Below are positions 40,201 to 43,041 of a DNA stretch of 64,000 nucleotides, one piece after another; the stretch's first letter is position 1, and every line of letters starts with the position of its first letter. Source of the stretch: Tengunoibacter tsumagoiensis (GTDB lineage: Bacteria; Chloroflexota; Ktedonobacteria; Ktedonobacterales; Ktedonobacteraceae). Made by a program: the position numbers and the translations under genes. The stretch covers positions 682,001-746,000 of the forward strand of contig NZ_BIFR01000002.1 of NCBI RefSeq assembly GCF_003967535.1, read 5' to 3'. Under the pieces are notes generated by a model that was not told the DNA's origin, searched no databases, and saw nothing but the letters and a program-made list of their open reading frames with translations.

Positions 40201-41844
40201 GCTGGACTGGCGCGTGGATATGTGGGCCGACCAGAGCTGACGGCAGAACGCTTTGTGCCCCATCCGTTCAGCCAGCAGGTAGGAGCTCGCCTGTATCGAA
40301 CGGGCGACCTGGTGCGTTGGGGAGAGGAAGGGCACCTGGAATATGTGGGTCGAGCGGATCAACAGGTAAAAGTGCGCGGCTATCGCATTGAACTGGGAGA
40401 GATTGAAGTTGCGCTTCAGCATCTGCCGCAGGTGAACGAGGCGGTGGTGCTGGCGCGAGAAGATGTGCCTGGAAGCAAGCAATTGGTCGCCTATGTGGTG
40501 CCCACGCAGGCTGATCAGACCAGATATACAGAAGAGCTACGTAGAGAGCTGACCAGACAGCTACCGAATTATATGGTTCCATCGACGTTTGTGCTGCTGG
40601 AACGCCTTCCATTAACCATCAACGGCAAAGTGGACCGGCGGGCCCTGCCTGCTCCCGATAGTGCCCGGCCCGCAGCTACAGACAGGGTTTTAGAGCCGCG
40701 TGACGATATCGAGCGCCGGTTAGTACAGATCTGGGAAGAGCTCTTAAAGATCCAACCGATCAGTGTTGCGGACAACTTCTTTGATCTAGGGGGCAATTCG
40801 ATTCTGGCGGTGCTTCTGATGAATCGTATCCAGCAAACATTCTTGCAGAAGCTCCCACTGGCCCTGCTCTTCCAGCATGCAACGATCGAGTCCCTTGCTG
40901 AAGTATTGCGTCAACAGCATGAGATCTTGCCTCAATCCAGCGTCGTAACCATTCAAGCAGCAGGAAAAAGACCACCATTTTTCTGTGTCCATCCTGTGGG
41001 GGGAGCAGTGCTGTGCTATGCCGAGCTTGCACAAAGACTTGGGAGCGACCAGCCTTTCTATGGACTCCAGGCCATTGGTCTCTTCAGCGATCACGATCCG
41101 CACCAGAGCATTGAAGAGATGGCGGCGTACTATATCGAGGCAATGAGGGCGGTTCAACCTCAAGGGCCGTACCATCTGGGTGGTTGGTCGCTTGGAGGAG
41201 TGATTGCATTTGAGATGGCCATCCAACTCCAGCGGCAGCAGCAAGAGGTTGGCTTGCTTGCCATCATCGACACGAGCCCACCGGGTCAGGGAGATGTTCC
41301 AGACTTTGACCAGGAAATGCGAGAGATTGCGCAGACGATGCTCCACAAATTAGAGGGGAACGGTGCAATAGCAGACGATGATTGGGACGACCTGTCCCCT
41401 GAGGAACAGTTGTTGCACTTCTCCACCTCTGCCATTCAACGTCGCAGCCAGCCGTGGGCTCATCTCGCGCCAGAGGATCAGCTCTCCTACATCGCAGATA
41501 AGTTACGGGCAGCTCAACTCGAGCATCTTGCTCCAGCCTTGCGCGAGATTCCACAGGCGACCAGTCTGCTGCGCGTTCATAGAGCCAATTATCAGGCATT
41601 GGCCAGCTATGTCCCGGGTCAGTATGCTGGCCGCATGATCTTGTTCCATGCCAGCGATATCCAGCAGAGCTTTACACCCAGCCAGGCGTACCTGAATATG
41701 GCCGAAGAGTGGCGCAAATTGCTGAGCGATGAGCATCAACTGGAGCTGCATCTCGTGCCTGGCACACACCAGACAATCATTACGGAGCCACAGGTCCAGC
41801 ATCTGGCTGCGGGCCTGCGTATGTCCCTTGAAAGCGCACAGTGA
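16237..41844 (+). CDS. Nonribosomal peptide synthetase, six modules plus thioesterase: Tyr, X, Thr, Val, Gly, Ala
   Basis: A single 8535-residue synthetase carrying modules 4-9 and release. Order: C4-A4-T4-E4, C5-A5-T5-E5, C6-A6-T6-E6, C7-A7-T7-E7, C8-A8-T8, C9-A9-T9-TE. Phosphopantetheine serines are 1010, 2533, 4069, 5590, 7131 and 8188. Carrier proteins before E domains read LGGDS, T8 reads LGGHS and T9 LGGNS, matching the loss of epimerisation in the last two modules. The thioesterase has GWSLGG (Ser8318), Asp8345 and GTHQT (His8511). The ATG at 16237 follows the previous stop by three bases, so the two genes are translationally coupled. No frameshift or internal stop breaks the 25.6-kb frame. 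The N-terminus has only about eight residues before the C domain, suited to a short docking motif. Product identity is inferred from pocket codes; cyclisation mode cannot be read. Confidence 0.97.
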   Translation: MSTTTIQDIYALSPMQQGMLFHSLYAPDAGMYIEQVNFVADGDFSLPLFIQAWNILLKHHSILRTAFVWDDIDKPLQVVYQDETLPFSLYDLRDWSIEQQKEEVEAFLTADRKQGFDLSEAPLMRLSCFWLGSKTYQFVWTHHHILLDGWSIATFLRELFACYQALSQGTAVPLKPVRPYRDYISWLRQQSSADAEAFWRGALQGFSSPLKLAIERASGARWQDEHGQQKEHWLALSAPLTQTLLQVARQQQLTLNVLVQGAWALLLSRYSGQDDIVYGTTVSGRPGDLSGVEAMIGLFINTLPMRVRVEPEKTFLSLLKDLQSFQSQAQQYEYSPLAEVQNWSGIEHGKSLFDSLYVFENYPLADAIAEQRDDQQEQGLRLQFAHALERANYPLTLIALPGSSLTVKIAYDTAHFADDAIAQMAGHLDLLLTNLASNLDKRLSHISLLTPDELDRQLINWNATKAPYPEESSLHQLFEQQVERTPDAIAVVLQEQQLTYADLNRRANQLAYYLRAKGVGPEVCVGISVERSLEMVIALLAIFKSGGAYVPLDPAYPAERLAFILQDAQISLLLTQQHLAQRLPSHTAELIYLDTQWQSINTEQTENPALEILPENLAYIIYTSGSTGTPKGTLLVHKGLCNLATAQIQAFNVTASSRVFQFASLNFDASISEVVMTLLVGATLCLETQPAQLVGSALLDLCYEQGITTITLPPSVLAALPDTTAPIFQSLVSAGEACSAEIVARWSQWRRFLNAYGPTETTVCATIAECVADGERPSIGHPIANTQVYLLDAAMQVVPVGVTGDLYLSGVGLARGYLHRPDLTCDRFLPHPFTDEPGARLYKTGDLARYRADGSIEYVGRQDDQVKIRGYRIELGEVERVLSQHPHVRDVVAIAREDATKHKRLLAYVVLKQGEIFSPAEMRTYLQQRIPEYMIPAFFICLERLPLNANGKVDQRALPDPDVSLRLTNGQEYRAPRNEIEQQLVDIWEEVLGIEHIGIHDNYFTLGGDSILSIQIISRANQAEIYLTPKQIFQYPTIAELAATVETAPGIEVEQGLVTGEVPLTAIQHWFFEQEQPAQHHWNQAVLLRSQPQLKIDLLMQVVAALIHHHDALRLRFKPNGQHWTQINTTIVDAVSVIDLSNTPQEERAASIASQAEKVQVSLDLEQGPLMRVVYFNLGEHEEGRLLMVVHHLAIDAVSWRILLEDLQTAYTQLQQGQAIQLPAKTTSYQHWAQQLHEYAQSAEIEQEQAYWLSLAGRDYVSLPVDQQTGANTVASARHLALSLSAEETRTLLQEVPAAYHMQINELLVAALALTILDWTGQDSFVIDLEGHGREDIVAQVDISRTVGWFTTIYPVPLQIDKTMQMGPMLKAIKEQLRQTTRRGMSYGLLRYLNEALQNTPELQQLRTLQGEIGFNYLGQFGQESTRSALFSPANEASGSPVSPQGYRTHVLEMNSSVSAGQLHVIWSYSQNLHTTETIEALSQAYLATLRHLMTFCLNEGAGAGYTPSDFPLARLTQAQLDGILAGSQPDVRAIYPLSPLQQGLLFHSLYEPEGGAYLTQVGSTLQGRLNLEAFTQAWQQVIERYTVLRTAFAWEGLEEPHQIVFQQAELPFVQYDWRGLSDVEQRARLTVYLRMDRVQGFDLARAPLMRLALFRVQDDLYECVWSHHHALLDGWSISILLGEIFGGYETRCQGLHVQMNPVRPYQDYIAWLGRQDEREAEAYWRRLLRGFETPTPFGIDSISPTAVEIGYEEQTAQISSTTMQTLQDLARQYQFTLNTLVQGAWALLLSQYSGQKDLVFGTTVSGRGANIANIETMVGLLINTLPVRIQIDPDRTLLSWLQSLHSQQVEQLQYEYSSLVQVQSWSEVPRGTPLFESLFVFENYPVNNSIYTSQSSLAIQAMHSKEQSNYPLSLLVVPGSQLLLKVVYNTNRFKSADIERLLGDMQTLLEKMAAHPEQRLVHLSSLTTLERQKLLQEWNDTGIDYPLDVCIHQLFEAQAERCPTALAVDYAGERVTYADLNRRSNTLASHLQELGVGPDVLVALCAERSVEMVVGILGILKAGGAYVPIDPSAPPARLTFLMEDIQPTVILTQSWLRERLPAHAAQLILLDQLSALSAPRPAEPVHIDSSNLAYIIYTSGSTGQPKGVQVSHQNLVHSTLARMRYYSEPVTSFLLLSPFAFDSSVAGIFWTLCQGGTLCLPQEGSQQDITQLAEIISSRRISHLLTLPSLYQLLLTNTPSHQLTSLNTVIVAGESCPEELVEQQAASQLTALLYNEYGPTEGTVWSSVYCFDQQAVHQPVSIGRPIANMQTYILNAFLQPVPIGIVGELYISGAGLARGYLNRPELTSERFIPHPFNGSEGARLYKTGDLARYLPDGNIEYCGRADQQIKIRGYRIELGEIENALLHHPDVRAAVVVAREDQGRSRRLVAYVVGRSEPTLTTSNLRDYLRERLPEYMLPAAFVLLDMLPLNPNGKVDRRALPAPEQALLLDSEAYVAPQTEVEQTLAEIWARVLGREHVGTHDDFFALGGDSILSIQIISSAKQAGIQFTPKQLFQYPTISQLVTVVNTTTQSLAEQGSVSGDVPLTPIQRWFFEQEQPAPHYWNQAMLLAVSEPLDPALIQRVVELLIHHHDALRLRFVGTRQTNAATSTGEIPFSVIHLSTISPDKHRLMIEAISSAVQASLDLSSGPLLRVVYFEAGEQAKSRLLFVVHHLAIDGISWRILLEDFQTAYTQLSQQRPAMLPAKTISFQQWSRFLTDYAQSDQLLTELPYWLDSVRQQIQPLPVDQTDGENSVLSAQTILVSLSKTETSALLHEVPQAYRTQMNEILLTALALALKNWTGEQAFLINLEGHGREDLFEGVDLSRTVGWFTSHYPLLLKLEAHWSLDETLKALKEQVRQVPQRGIGYGLLRYLSQNRSATEQLSQLRSLPEAELNFNYLGQFDQLEHGLFVAASESSGSPVSLEGRRTHLLDINASINGGQLYIALTSSQNRYHEATMTALAQGYLTALRQIIAHCQSSEMSSYTPSDFPLARLNQRQLDAVVAGRREIEAIYPLSPLQQGLLFQNMYAPGQGDYIIQLHFTFQGEFHMDAFVDAWQQVMQRHPILRTSFHWESVDEPLQIVQRQVKLPVEQQDWRACSHAEQEAQLHAYLYEDRIRGFDLTACPLMRLMIIQRSTDSYECIWTHHHILLDGWSMPIVLNEILLCYHAISNQETITLAPVRPYQEYISWLMRQDIAQAEAFWRRTLADFTMPTQLRVERTTRTQHAHGQGEELIQLSAEATQHMQTLIRQHHLTANTFVQGAWGLLLSRYSGQDDVVFGASLSGRPAEIVGVESMVGLFINTLPVRVRITPQTPLLPWLQTLQEQQSEARQYEYSPLVQVQNWSDISRGTQLFESLFVFENYPIDSSSVQGIQTSLQLQAARTIEQTSYPLTVVVLPGEQLGIRLMYDRARFADATIERLLHHLRTLLENMLAAPEQCLARISMTSLEEQRAIELPSLLSDSALVAPREWLHQLFAQRQAAAPDAIALVYEEQQLTYGELDQRANQVAHYLRAQGVGPDVFVGLCVERSPEMLIGILGILKAGGAYVPLDPNYPQERLAFILQDAQIAVLVTQQQSLKQLPAWSGPIFCFEYDQARLPQQSEVPPAVQTQPEHIAYVIYTSGSTGQPKGVQVSHANVVRLFHATPESMTFSEHDAWTMFHSYAFDFSVWEIWGALLFGGRLSIVPYWASRAPDTFFTLLEEQHITVLNQTPSAFRQLLVIDEQRPASSLSLRYVIFGGEALELASLRPWVERHGDEQPQLINMYGITETTVHVTARRIHQIDIEAGDGSLIGQALSDLRLYVLDQHYQPVPIGVTGELYVGGAGLARGYLNRAELTAERFIANPFMVNSDRKQAGDRLYKTGDLVRYQTNGELEYRGRADAQVKIRGFRIELGEIESVLAAHSQVRACVVVTRGETQESVHLVAYVVPREVEDEKTLISLLRSHMQSRVPDYMVPSQFMVLEALPLTTNGKVDRKALPTPQKAVVTSGDQQQPTNELERQLTHIWQQVLGVKQVGINENFFELGGDSILSIQIVSRARQAGIHLTPRQLFQNPTIQELVRVVDTTVQVQEEQGPVSGDAPLTPIQHWFFEQEQPDLQHWNQAVMLGTPHVLDRKMLSETVSHLIEQHDVLRLRFKPTPMGWQQTHTMEPSPIPLLWLDLSGATGEEQKSLIEEIANQAQASLHLTDGPLLRVVYFDLGRKQGGRLLFILHHLVVDGVSWRILLEDLQLAYTQLSQNQKIHLPARTSSWQQWARRLHSYAQSESIARQLSFWQEQVPTRPLPQDFQEGANTIASARSVLVSLTVQETQALLQEVPAAYHTQINEVLLTALAQTLRQWTGHDSHVINLEGHGREELFADIDLSRTVGWFTSIYPVRLQVETNEPGVALKAIKEQLRSIPAHGIGYGIARYLRQEDAQSVQIRHATEPQLSFNYLGQFDQIVAEMGLFAPALESSGSAVSPRGYRAHLLDINGSITGGQLHLIWTYSHNLHTEETVNTLAQSYLATLRALIAHCQSPAAGGYTPSDFPLAHLTQLQIDTLLGNQRAIESIYPLSPLQQGLLFQSLYAPEQGDYITQIGYTLEGGSLDSETFVRAWQHSMDRHAILRTAFIWEQLDEPQQIVYRQLPLPFTYEDWRSTPDSEQQERLQSYLQEDRRRGFDLSQAPLMRLALFQLGTDRYEFVWTHHHILLDGWSLPLVLGEVFASYQLLLHGQALPNELPQPYQRYIAWLQQHDQASAELFWRRWLLDFTAPTPLRIGSVPTSVPPEEQSHEVHILPIARELSQRLQMLAREQHLTLNTILLGAWGLLLGIYSGQRDVVFGTTVSGRPADVAGIEGMVGLFINTLPMRVHLHPEMAIQAWLQDLQEQQSDLRQYEYSQLAQIQGWSEMLRGTPLFESLFVFENYPLESAAPAGETAALHVTAAHALEQAHYPLTCVVTPGQYMQVKFMYDRRRFADEAISSLAGHFASLLENLLAQPTASVSQLSPLSVAERQLLLSTWNRTETAYPADSSLQQLFEAQVAQRPDAIALVCEQDQISYGELERHANQLAHRLQALGVATEVGVGLHVPRGLSQLIALLAILKAGGHYVPLDPQAPLERLRFQLGQAGVSLLLTDSDLPQLEGAWRNLDLSQLLHESEELSSEPPQQQAQAQTLAYILFTSGSTGEPKGVAVPHQAIIRLVSQNWFAQLDHEQIGLQLAPLAFDASTLELWGSLLHGARLVLLTEQLPALERLAQVVQEQGVSWLWLTAGLFQQVVEYQPEALAGVRQVLAGGDVLGPEPVRALLRAHPGQQVINGYGPTENTTFTCCYPMDDPEQVETPIPIGRPINQSTVYVLDRHRQLVPIGVIGELYTGGHGLARGYVGRSELTAERFVPHPFSTNGGERLYRTGDLVRWRADGVLEYVGRADQQVKIRGYRIELGEIEQALRQQESIRDALVTVRKDLPGVKRLVAYIVAQKRELFAWEPVQASLQERLPEYMVPALHVVLEAFPLTPNGKVDRRALPAPEYAHLADTQSYVAPDNEREQVLVAIWQQVLGVEQIGVHDNFFSLGGDSILSLQVVARARQRGLHLTPRQLFQKQTIAELAADLTLISEQIAIHAEQGAVRGSVPLTPIQHWFFEQEQPDPQHWNQAMLLHTPAELSWSALHQALQALQRQHDVLRLRFVSTPDGWQATHADESSAVPISRINLVNVPEEQRTSVIEALANQVQASLDLTHGPIWRAVTIDLGAQADSDQEPWQNGRVLLVIHHLVVDGVSWRILLEDLQTAYEQGLRNESIQLPAKTTSWQQWARHVEAYAQSEVLSEQQSYWQQQASLPVATLPVSHPEGENTVASAQSVLISLSQAQTQALLQEVPAAYRTQINDVLLTALAQALQQWTGHSNHRIHLEGHGREDLFADVDLSRTVGWFTSIYPFVLCLPSDPQDPATALKAIKEQVRAIPSNGIGYGLARYLRSDNDGLRQATIPQISFNYLGQFDQTLSQTALFRPASESSGTPVSPRGHREHLIEINGSISGGQLHLIWTYSQQVHEQETINRLAQSYLQVLQTLISHCQSPEAGGYTPSDFPLARLDQRQLDAICGTTREIEAIYPLSPLQQGLFFQSLYAPGEGDYIIQAGYTLHGAFDLAAFRASWQQVIDRHAVFRTAFTWELLIEPLQIVQKQIAVTFEQKDWRSHSGQEQADLLQTFLQADRKRGFDLAQAPLMRLTLIQLADDVYEYIWSYHHLLLDGWSLPLVTGELFSGYEARRRNISLPLTPVYPYQDYIAWLQQQDLQQAERFWRTQLEGFTSPTFLGIDTATTSTALAQRTYGEQIVQFSEQETSQLQELARHQYLTLNTLVQGAWALLLSRYSGQDDVVFGATVAGRSAEVSHIESMIGLFINTLPIRVHIHAGQELLSWLQDLQTLQSELRQYEYSPLVQIQGWSQVARGTALFESLLIFENYPLGQDVQEASAPESQLQVQAVHAREQTNYPLSLYILPGQQMVFKLLYDTSRFQAESVSRLLEHLRLLLATFVASPTKPLAQCGILTPYEQRQLQSYNQTNQDLQPAYCIHQAFEVQAARTPDKIALVCDQHQITYAELDRRANQLAHYLVTLGAEPDLAIGLCIERSVEMMVGLLGILKAGAAYLPLDPAYPHERLALMIQDAHVPILLSQEHLIERLADHEAILLCLDRDWSLIQQQPGSALKREVQAEHLAYVIYTSGSTGRPKGVMIPHGNVHNFFHGIDCTLVDQHEGTWLAVTSISFDISVLELFWTLTRGFRVIVQPTHPAEEELSLAQLMQIQHVSHLQCTPSLASILLQDPDAATSIQELTSMLLGGEALPQSLADAIGQTLQGSLHNMYGPTETTIWSSTQQIMVGEVVMLGQPLSNTRIYILDHHFQPVPIGVAGEIYIAGQGVVRGYLQQPALTVERFMPDPFAGMESVQPGSRMYRTGDLGRFSAEGRLEYLGRVDQQVKVRGHRIELGEIESALDQHPLVRDCAVIVRNENAIEKQLVAYLTFHTTQTESEQALQTIREYLKERLPHYMIPSLFVPMETLPLTPNGKINRRALPDPEQWQQESSQAYSAPRTITEQMLAAIWVQVLGLKQVSTQDNFFTLGGHSLLATQLIARVRQTLQVNLPVRSLFEAPTISELAERVERAQQERIGMEVPALLPAPRTKPLPLSFAQQRLWFLDRLVPGSPLYNMPLVFRLTQTVAVAALEQSLREIVRRHEALRTGFTLIDEQPIQTIYPAVDLSFPIIDLSGIPASEREREAQYLAIAEAQSPFDLAQAPLMRSALLRLQAEEHILLITIHHIIFDAWSMSILNQELTALYTAFAHHQPSPLPEVALHYADFAVWQREWLQGEVLDRQLAYWKEKLAGTSGILELPTDRPRPPLQSYQGAQIPVHLSLTLTEQLRTLSQQLGATLFMTILTAFQTLLYRYSGQEDILVGIPIAERTRPETEAIFGLFLNTLVIRTDLTGDPSFRELLIQCRETALEAYAHQDVPFEQIVDSLPLTRDLSRSPLFQVAFSWQNAPKTELAFTDLNIQPLTVDSGTAKFDLMLLLTDSPYGVGGIMEYNSDLFDSATIMRMIGHFQILLESLVAYPDQSVATLPLLAPAEHHQLVEEWNATESTYANRSGLHQLVEARAQACPDAIALVFEEQQLSYGELDRRSTQLAYLLHSHGVKAEELVGVCLPRSLEMVIAILGVLKAGGAYVPLDPAYPTERLAFQLADAQIRLLVTRESLLPPVLQEGLEVITLSGTWESTNEPILPLPSLEVQPEHLAYVIYTSGSTGRPKGVAITHQSAINLLYWAQETFAAEALERMLASTSLCFDLSIYELFVTLTSGGTVVIVENALTFPIQAAHQHITLINTVPSAIAELLREGQIPASVHTINLAGEALSATLVAQLYEQTTIEQIYNLYGPTEDTTYSTWAKLAHEQMGAVPIGRPRTNTQAYVLDTHRQLVPMGVIGELYLAGAGLARGYVGRPELTAERFVPHPFSQQVGARLYRTGDLVRWGEEGHLEYVGRADQQVKVRGYRIELGEIEVALQHLPQVNEAVVLAREDVPGSKQLVAYVVPTQADQTRYTEELRRELTRQLPNYMVPSTFVLLERLPLTINGKVDRRALPAPDSARPAATDRVLEPRDDIERRLVQIWEELLKIQPISVADNFFDLGGNSILAVLLMNRIQQTFLQKLPLALLFQHATIESLAEVLRQQHEILPQSSVVTIQAAGKRPPFFCVHPVGGAVLCYAELAQRLGSDQPFYGLQAIGLFSDHDPHQSIEEMAAYYIEAMRAVQPQGPYHLGGWSLGGVIAFEMAIQLQRQQQEVGLLAIIDTSPPGQGDVPDFDQEMREIAQTMLHKLEGNGAIADDDWDDLSPEEQLLHFSTSAIQRRSQPWAHLAPEDQLSYIADKLRAAQLEHLAPALREIPQATSLLRVHRANYQALASYVPGQYAGRMILFHASDIQQSFTPSQAYLNMAEEWRKLLSDEHQLELHLVPGTHQTIITEPQVQHLAAGLRMSLESAQ
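16261..20811 (+). other. NRPS module 4: C(DCL)-A(Tyr)-T-E
   Basis: C4 has HHHILLDGWS (142-151). The A4 pocket reads D-A-S-T-V-A-A-V-C-K, a classical tyrosine code also seen with related aromatics (Phe, Trp). T4 Ser1010. E4 reads HHLAIDAVSW (1191-1200), with Ala replacing the usual Gly after Asp but all named catalytic positions kept, and EGHGRED. Confidence 0.8.
20830..25371 (+). other. NRPS module 5: C(DCL)-A(unassigned)-T-E
   Basis: C5 has HHHALLDGWS (1668-1677). The A5 pocket aligned by hand reads D-S-A-L-I-A-E-V-W-K, which I cannot match to a code I know. It shares Leu278, Ala301, Glu322 and Val330 with the tyrosine-type code DGTLTAEVAK. The glutamate could also contact a basic side chain. 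T5 Ser2533; E5 motif HHLAIDGISW starting at 2713. Confidence 0.75.
25384..29976 (+). other. NRPS module 6: C(DCL)-A(Thr)-T-E
   Basis: C6 has HHHILLDGWS (3187-3196). The A6 pocket reads D-F-W-N-I-G-M-V-H-K, the exact threonine code, as in module 3. T6 Ser4069; E6 HHLVVDGVSW at 4252-4261. Either this Thr or that of module 3 could supply the hydroxyl for lactone formation. Confidence 0.88.
29992..34572 (+). other. NRPS module 7: C(DCL)-A(Val)-T-E
   Basis: C7 has HHHILLDGWS (4723-4732). The A7 pocket reads D-A-L-W-L-G-G-T-F-K, the same valine-type code as modules 1 and 2, and the whole A-T-E region is a close copy of theirs. T7 Ser5590; E7 HHLVVDGVSW from 5784. This is the last epimerising module. 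Confidence 0.85.
34588..37776 (+). other. NRPS module 8: C(DCL)-A(Gly)-T
   Basis: C8 has HHLLLDGWS (6256-6264) and the D-accepting N-terminal motif, as expected after E7. The A8 pocket reads D-I-L-Q-L-G-M-I-W-K, one conservative change from the glycine code DILQLGLIWK. The carrier reads LGGHSLL (Ser7131) and no E domain follows, consistent with an achiral residue. Confidence 0.85.
37798..40899 (+). other. NRPS module 9: C(LCL)-A(Ala)-T
   Basis: C9 starts PLSFAQQRLWFLDRLVPG and has HHIIFDAWS (7323-7331), the L-accepting subtype, matching a non-epimerised donor. The A9 pocket reads D-L-Y-N-N-A-L-T-Y-K, one conservative change from the alanine code DLFNNALTYK. The carrier has LGGNS (Ser8188). 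Confidence 0.83.
40936..41841 (+). other. C-terminal type I thioesterase domain of the NRPS
   Basis: An alpha/beta-hydrolase release domain at about residues 8234-8535. It starts with a PPFFCVHPVGG segment and has the nucleophile elbow GWSLGG (Ser8318), a plausible acid Asp8345 in LAIIDTSPP and His8511 in GTHQT. It releases the nonapeptidyl chain by hydrolysis or cyclisation. Confidence 0.92.
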
Positions 41845-41862
41845 TACGGTGGTGAGCTCTCT

Positions 41863-41977
41863 TCTGAAAAGAAAGGTTTCATGCAGAGTAGTGAAATCTT
41901 TTCATAAACGCCTACTCTGAAAATAAAAGTTTCATCCAGGGTGATGACACCATTTCATGAACGTCTACTCTGGAAAA
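41863..41977 (+). repeat. Two tandem imperfect 53-base repeats, each forming a hairpin
   Basis: Units start at 41863 and 41916, and a third partial unit starts at 41969. In unit 1, CAGAGTAG (41884-41891) pairs with CTACTCTG (41912-41919). In unit 2 the corresponding arms CCAGGGTG and CTACTCTGG still pair by using G-U pairs, so the fold seems conserved although the bases changed. A further inverted repeat, ACACTCAT (42007-42014) with ATGAGTGT (42031-42038), follows. The block fills most of the 242-base gap after the NRPS gene. There is no T-tract, so it is not a typical terminator. Confidence 0.65.
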
Positions 41978-42086
41978 CGTAGAAGTATTCTCGAAAAGTA
42001 CGCCAGACACTCATTGTACTTACTCGCTCTATGAGTGTACAGTATCTTTAGATAGGTTTTATACGCTGAAGTGATAGGATGAACGA

Positions 42087-42962
42087 ATGAATACTATTGT
42101 GAGAGAATTGTATAAAGATGTTCTCGCTGATCAGATAGAACGTTTGCAAGATTTTCGTACCACTCATTCCCTGACGCAGACCAGAATTGGGAAAACCACA
42201 TGGAATTATCTCGTCTGTGGCAAGGGTGATAAGACAGTAGTCGTGTTACCAGGAGACGAACGCAGAGGGGATCTCCTCTTTCCGCTCATTCAGGCCTGGG
42301 AGCAGCACTATCGTCTTATCTATCCATCCTTTCCAGCAGTACCAACCATCCAACAACTGGTTGAGGGGCTGGCCGCTGTGCTGGAAAAGGAACAGGTACG
42401 GTCTATCAACTTATTGGGCGTCTCCTTTGGGGGGAGTGTAGCTCAGTGTTTTGTTCGTAAATATCCTCAACTGGTTGCGAAGCTGATTCTACAGAACACA
42501 ACAGTCCCCCAGCCCGAATTAGCTGTGGCCGTCAGAGCAATTGAGAGAGTGACGACCTTCATGCCCGGTGGAACGGCCCGTTCTCTGTTAAAGCAGATGT
42601 TGCGGCAAGTCGTTGAAGCTCCGCAGGAGGAACAGGCTTTCTGGCAGGCGTATATTCAGGAATTGATAGGGCATCATCTGACGAAAAAGGACGCCCTTGC
42701 TCTCTTGCGAGGGACCATTGATTATCGCCAGAACTATCGTTTCGCACCAGATGATCTGGCCGCATGGGCCGGAAAAGTGCTTATCCTCGAAAGTCAGGAC
42801 GATCGGCCAATCACACCTGGAATGCGTGCTGCATTAAAAAATGCCTATCCGCAAGCCCGTGTTGAGACCTTTCCACAGGGAGGGCATACGCCATATCTCC
42901 TTCACAAGGAGCGCTATCTCTCTATCGTCGAAGGTTTCCTGGATGAAAAGTTGCCTGAATGA
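42087..42962 (+). CDS. Alpha/beta hydrolase, stand-alone
   Basis: A 291-residue cytoplasmic alpha/beta-hydrolase fold protein with no signal peptide. The nucleophile elbow is GVSFGGS (Ser113), the likely acid is Asp238 or Asp239 in ESQDD, and the histidine is His267 in QGGHTPY. The N-terminal 35 residues precede the core, and the middle (about 140-220) forms a helical lid. It sits between the NRPS genes and the type II thioesterase, 242 bases after the former and effectively in one operon with the latter, so a role in peptide maturation, hydrolysis or self-protection is plausible. The sequence does not show a substrate. AGGA lies about seven bases before the ATG. A weak promoter pair, TTGTAC (42014-42019) and TACAGT (42038-42043), may give it some independent transcription. 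Confidence 0.88.
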   Translation: MNTIVRELYKDVLADQIERLQDFRTTHSLTQTRIGKTTWNYLVCGKGDKTVVVLPGDERRGDLLFPLIQAWEQHYRLIYPSFPAVPTIQQLVEGLAAVLEKEQVRSINLLGVSFGGSVAQCFVRKYPQLVAKLILQNTTVPQPELAVAVRAIERVTTFMPGGTARSLLKQMLRQVVEAPQEEQAFWQAYIQELIGHHLTKKDALALLRGTIDYRQNYRFAPDDLAAWAGKVLILESQDDRPITPGMRAALKNAYPQARVETFPQGGHTPYLLHKERYLSIVEGFLDEKLPE

Positions 42963-43041
42963 CCATTGCATCATCTTCGCAGGAGAAGTTTCCTGAATGA
43001 AAGGCTGCCTGAATGACCGCTGCATCATCTTTGAGCCCCTG
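42934..43041 (+). repeat. 54-base tandem duplication across a stop/start junction
   Basis: The segment beginning GTTTCCT at 42934 is repeated from 42988 with a few changes. Both copies contain the string TGCCTGAATGACC followed two bases later by TGCATCATCTT. Copy 1 carries the hydrolase stop overlapping an ATG (ATGA at 42959-42962). Copy 2 carries the thioesterase start at 43013. The first ATG opens a 13-codon reading frame that ends before the real start. Confidence 0.8.
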
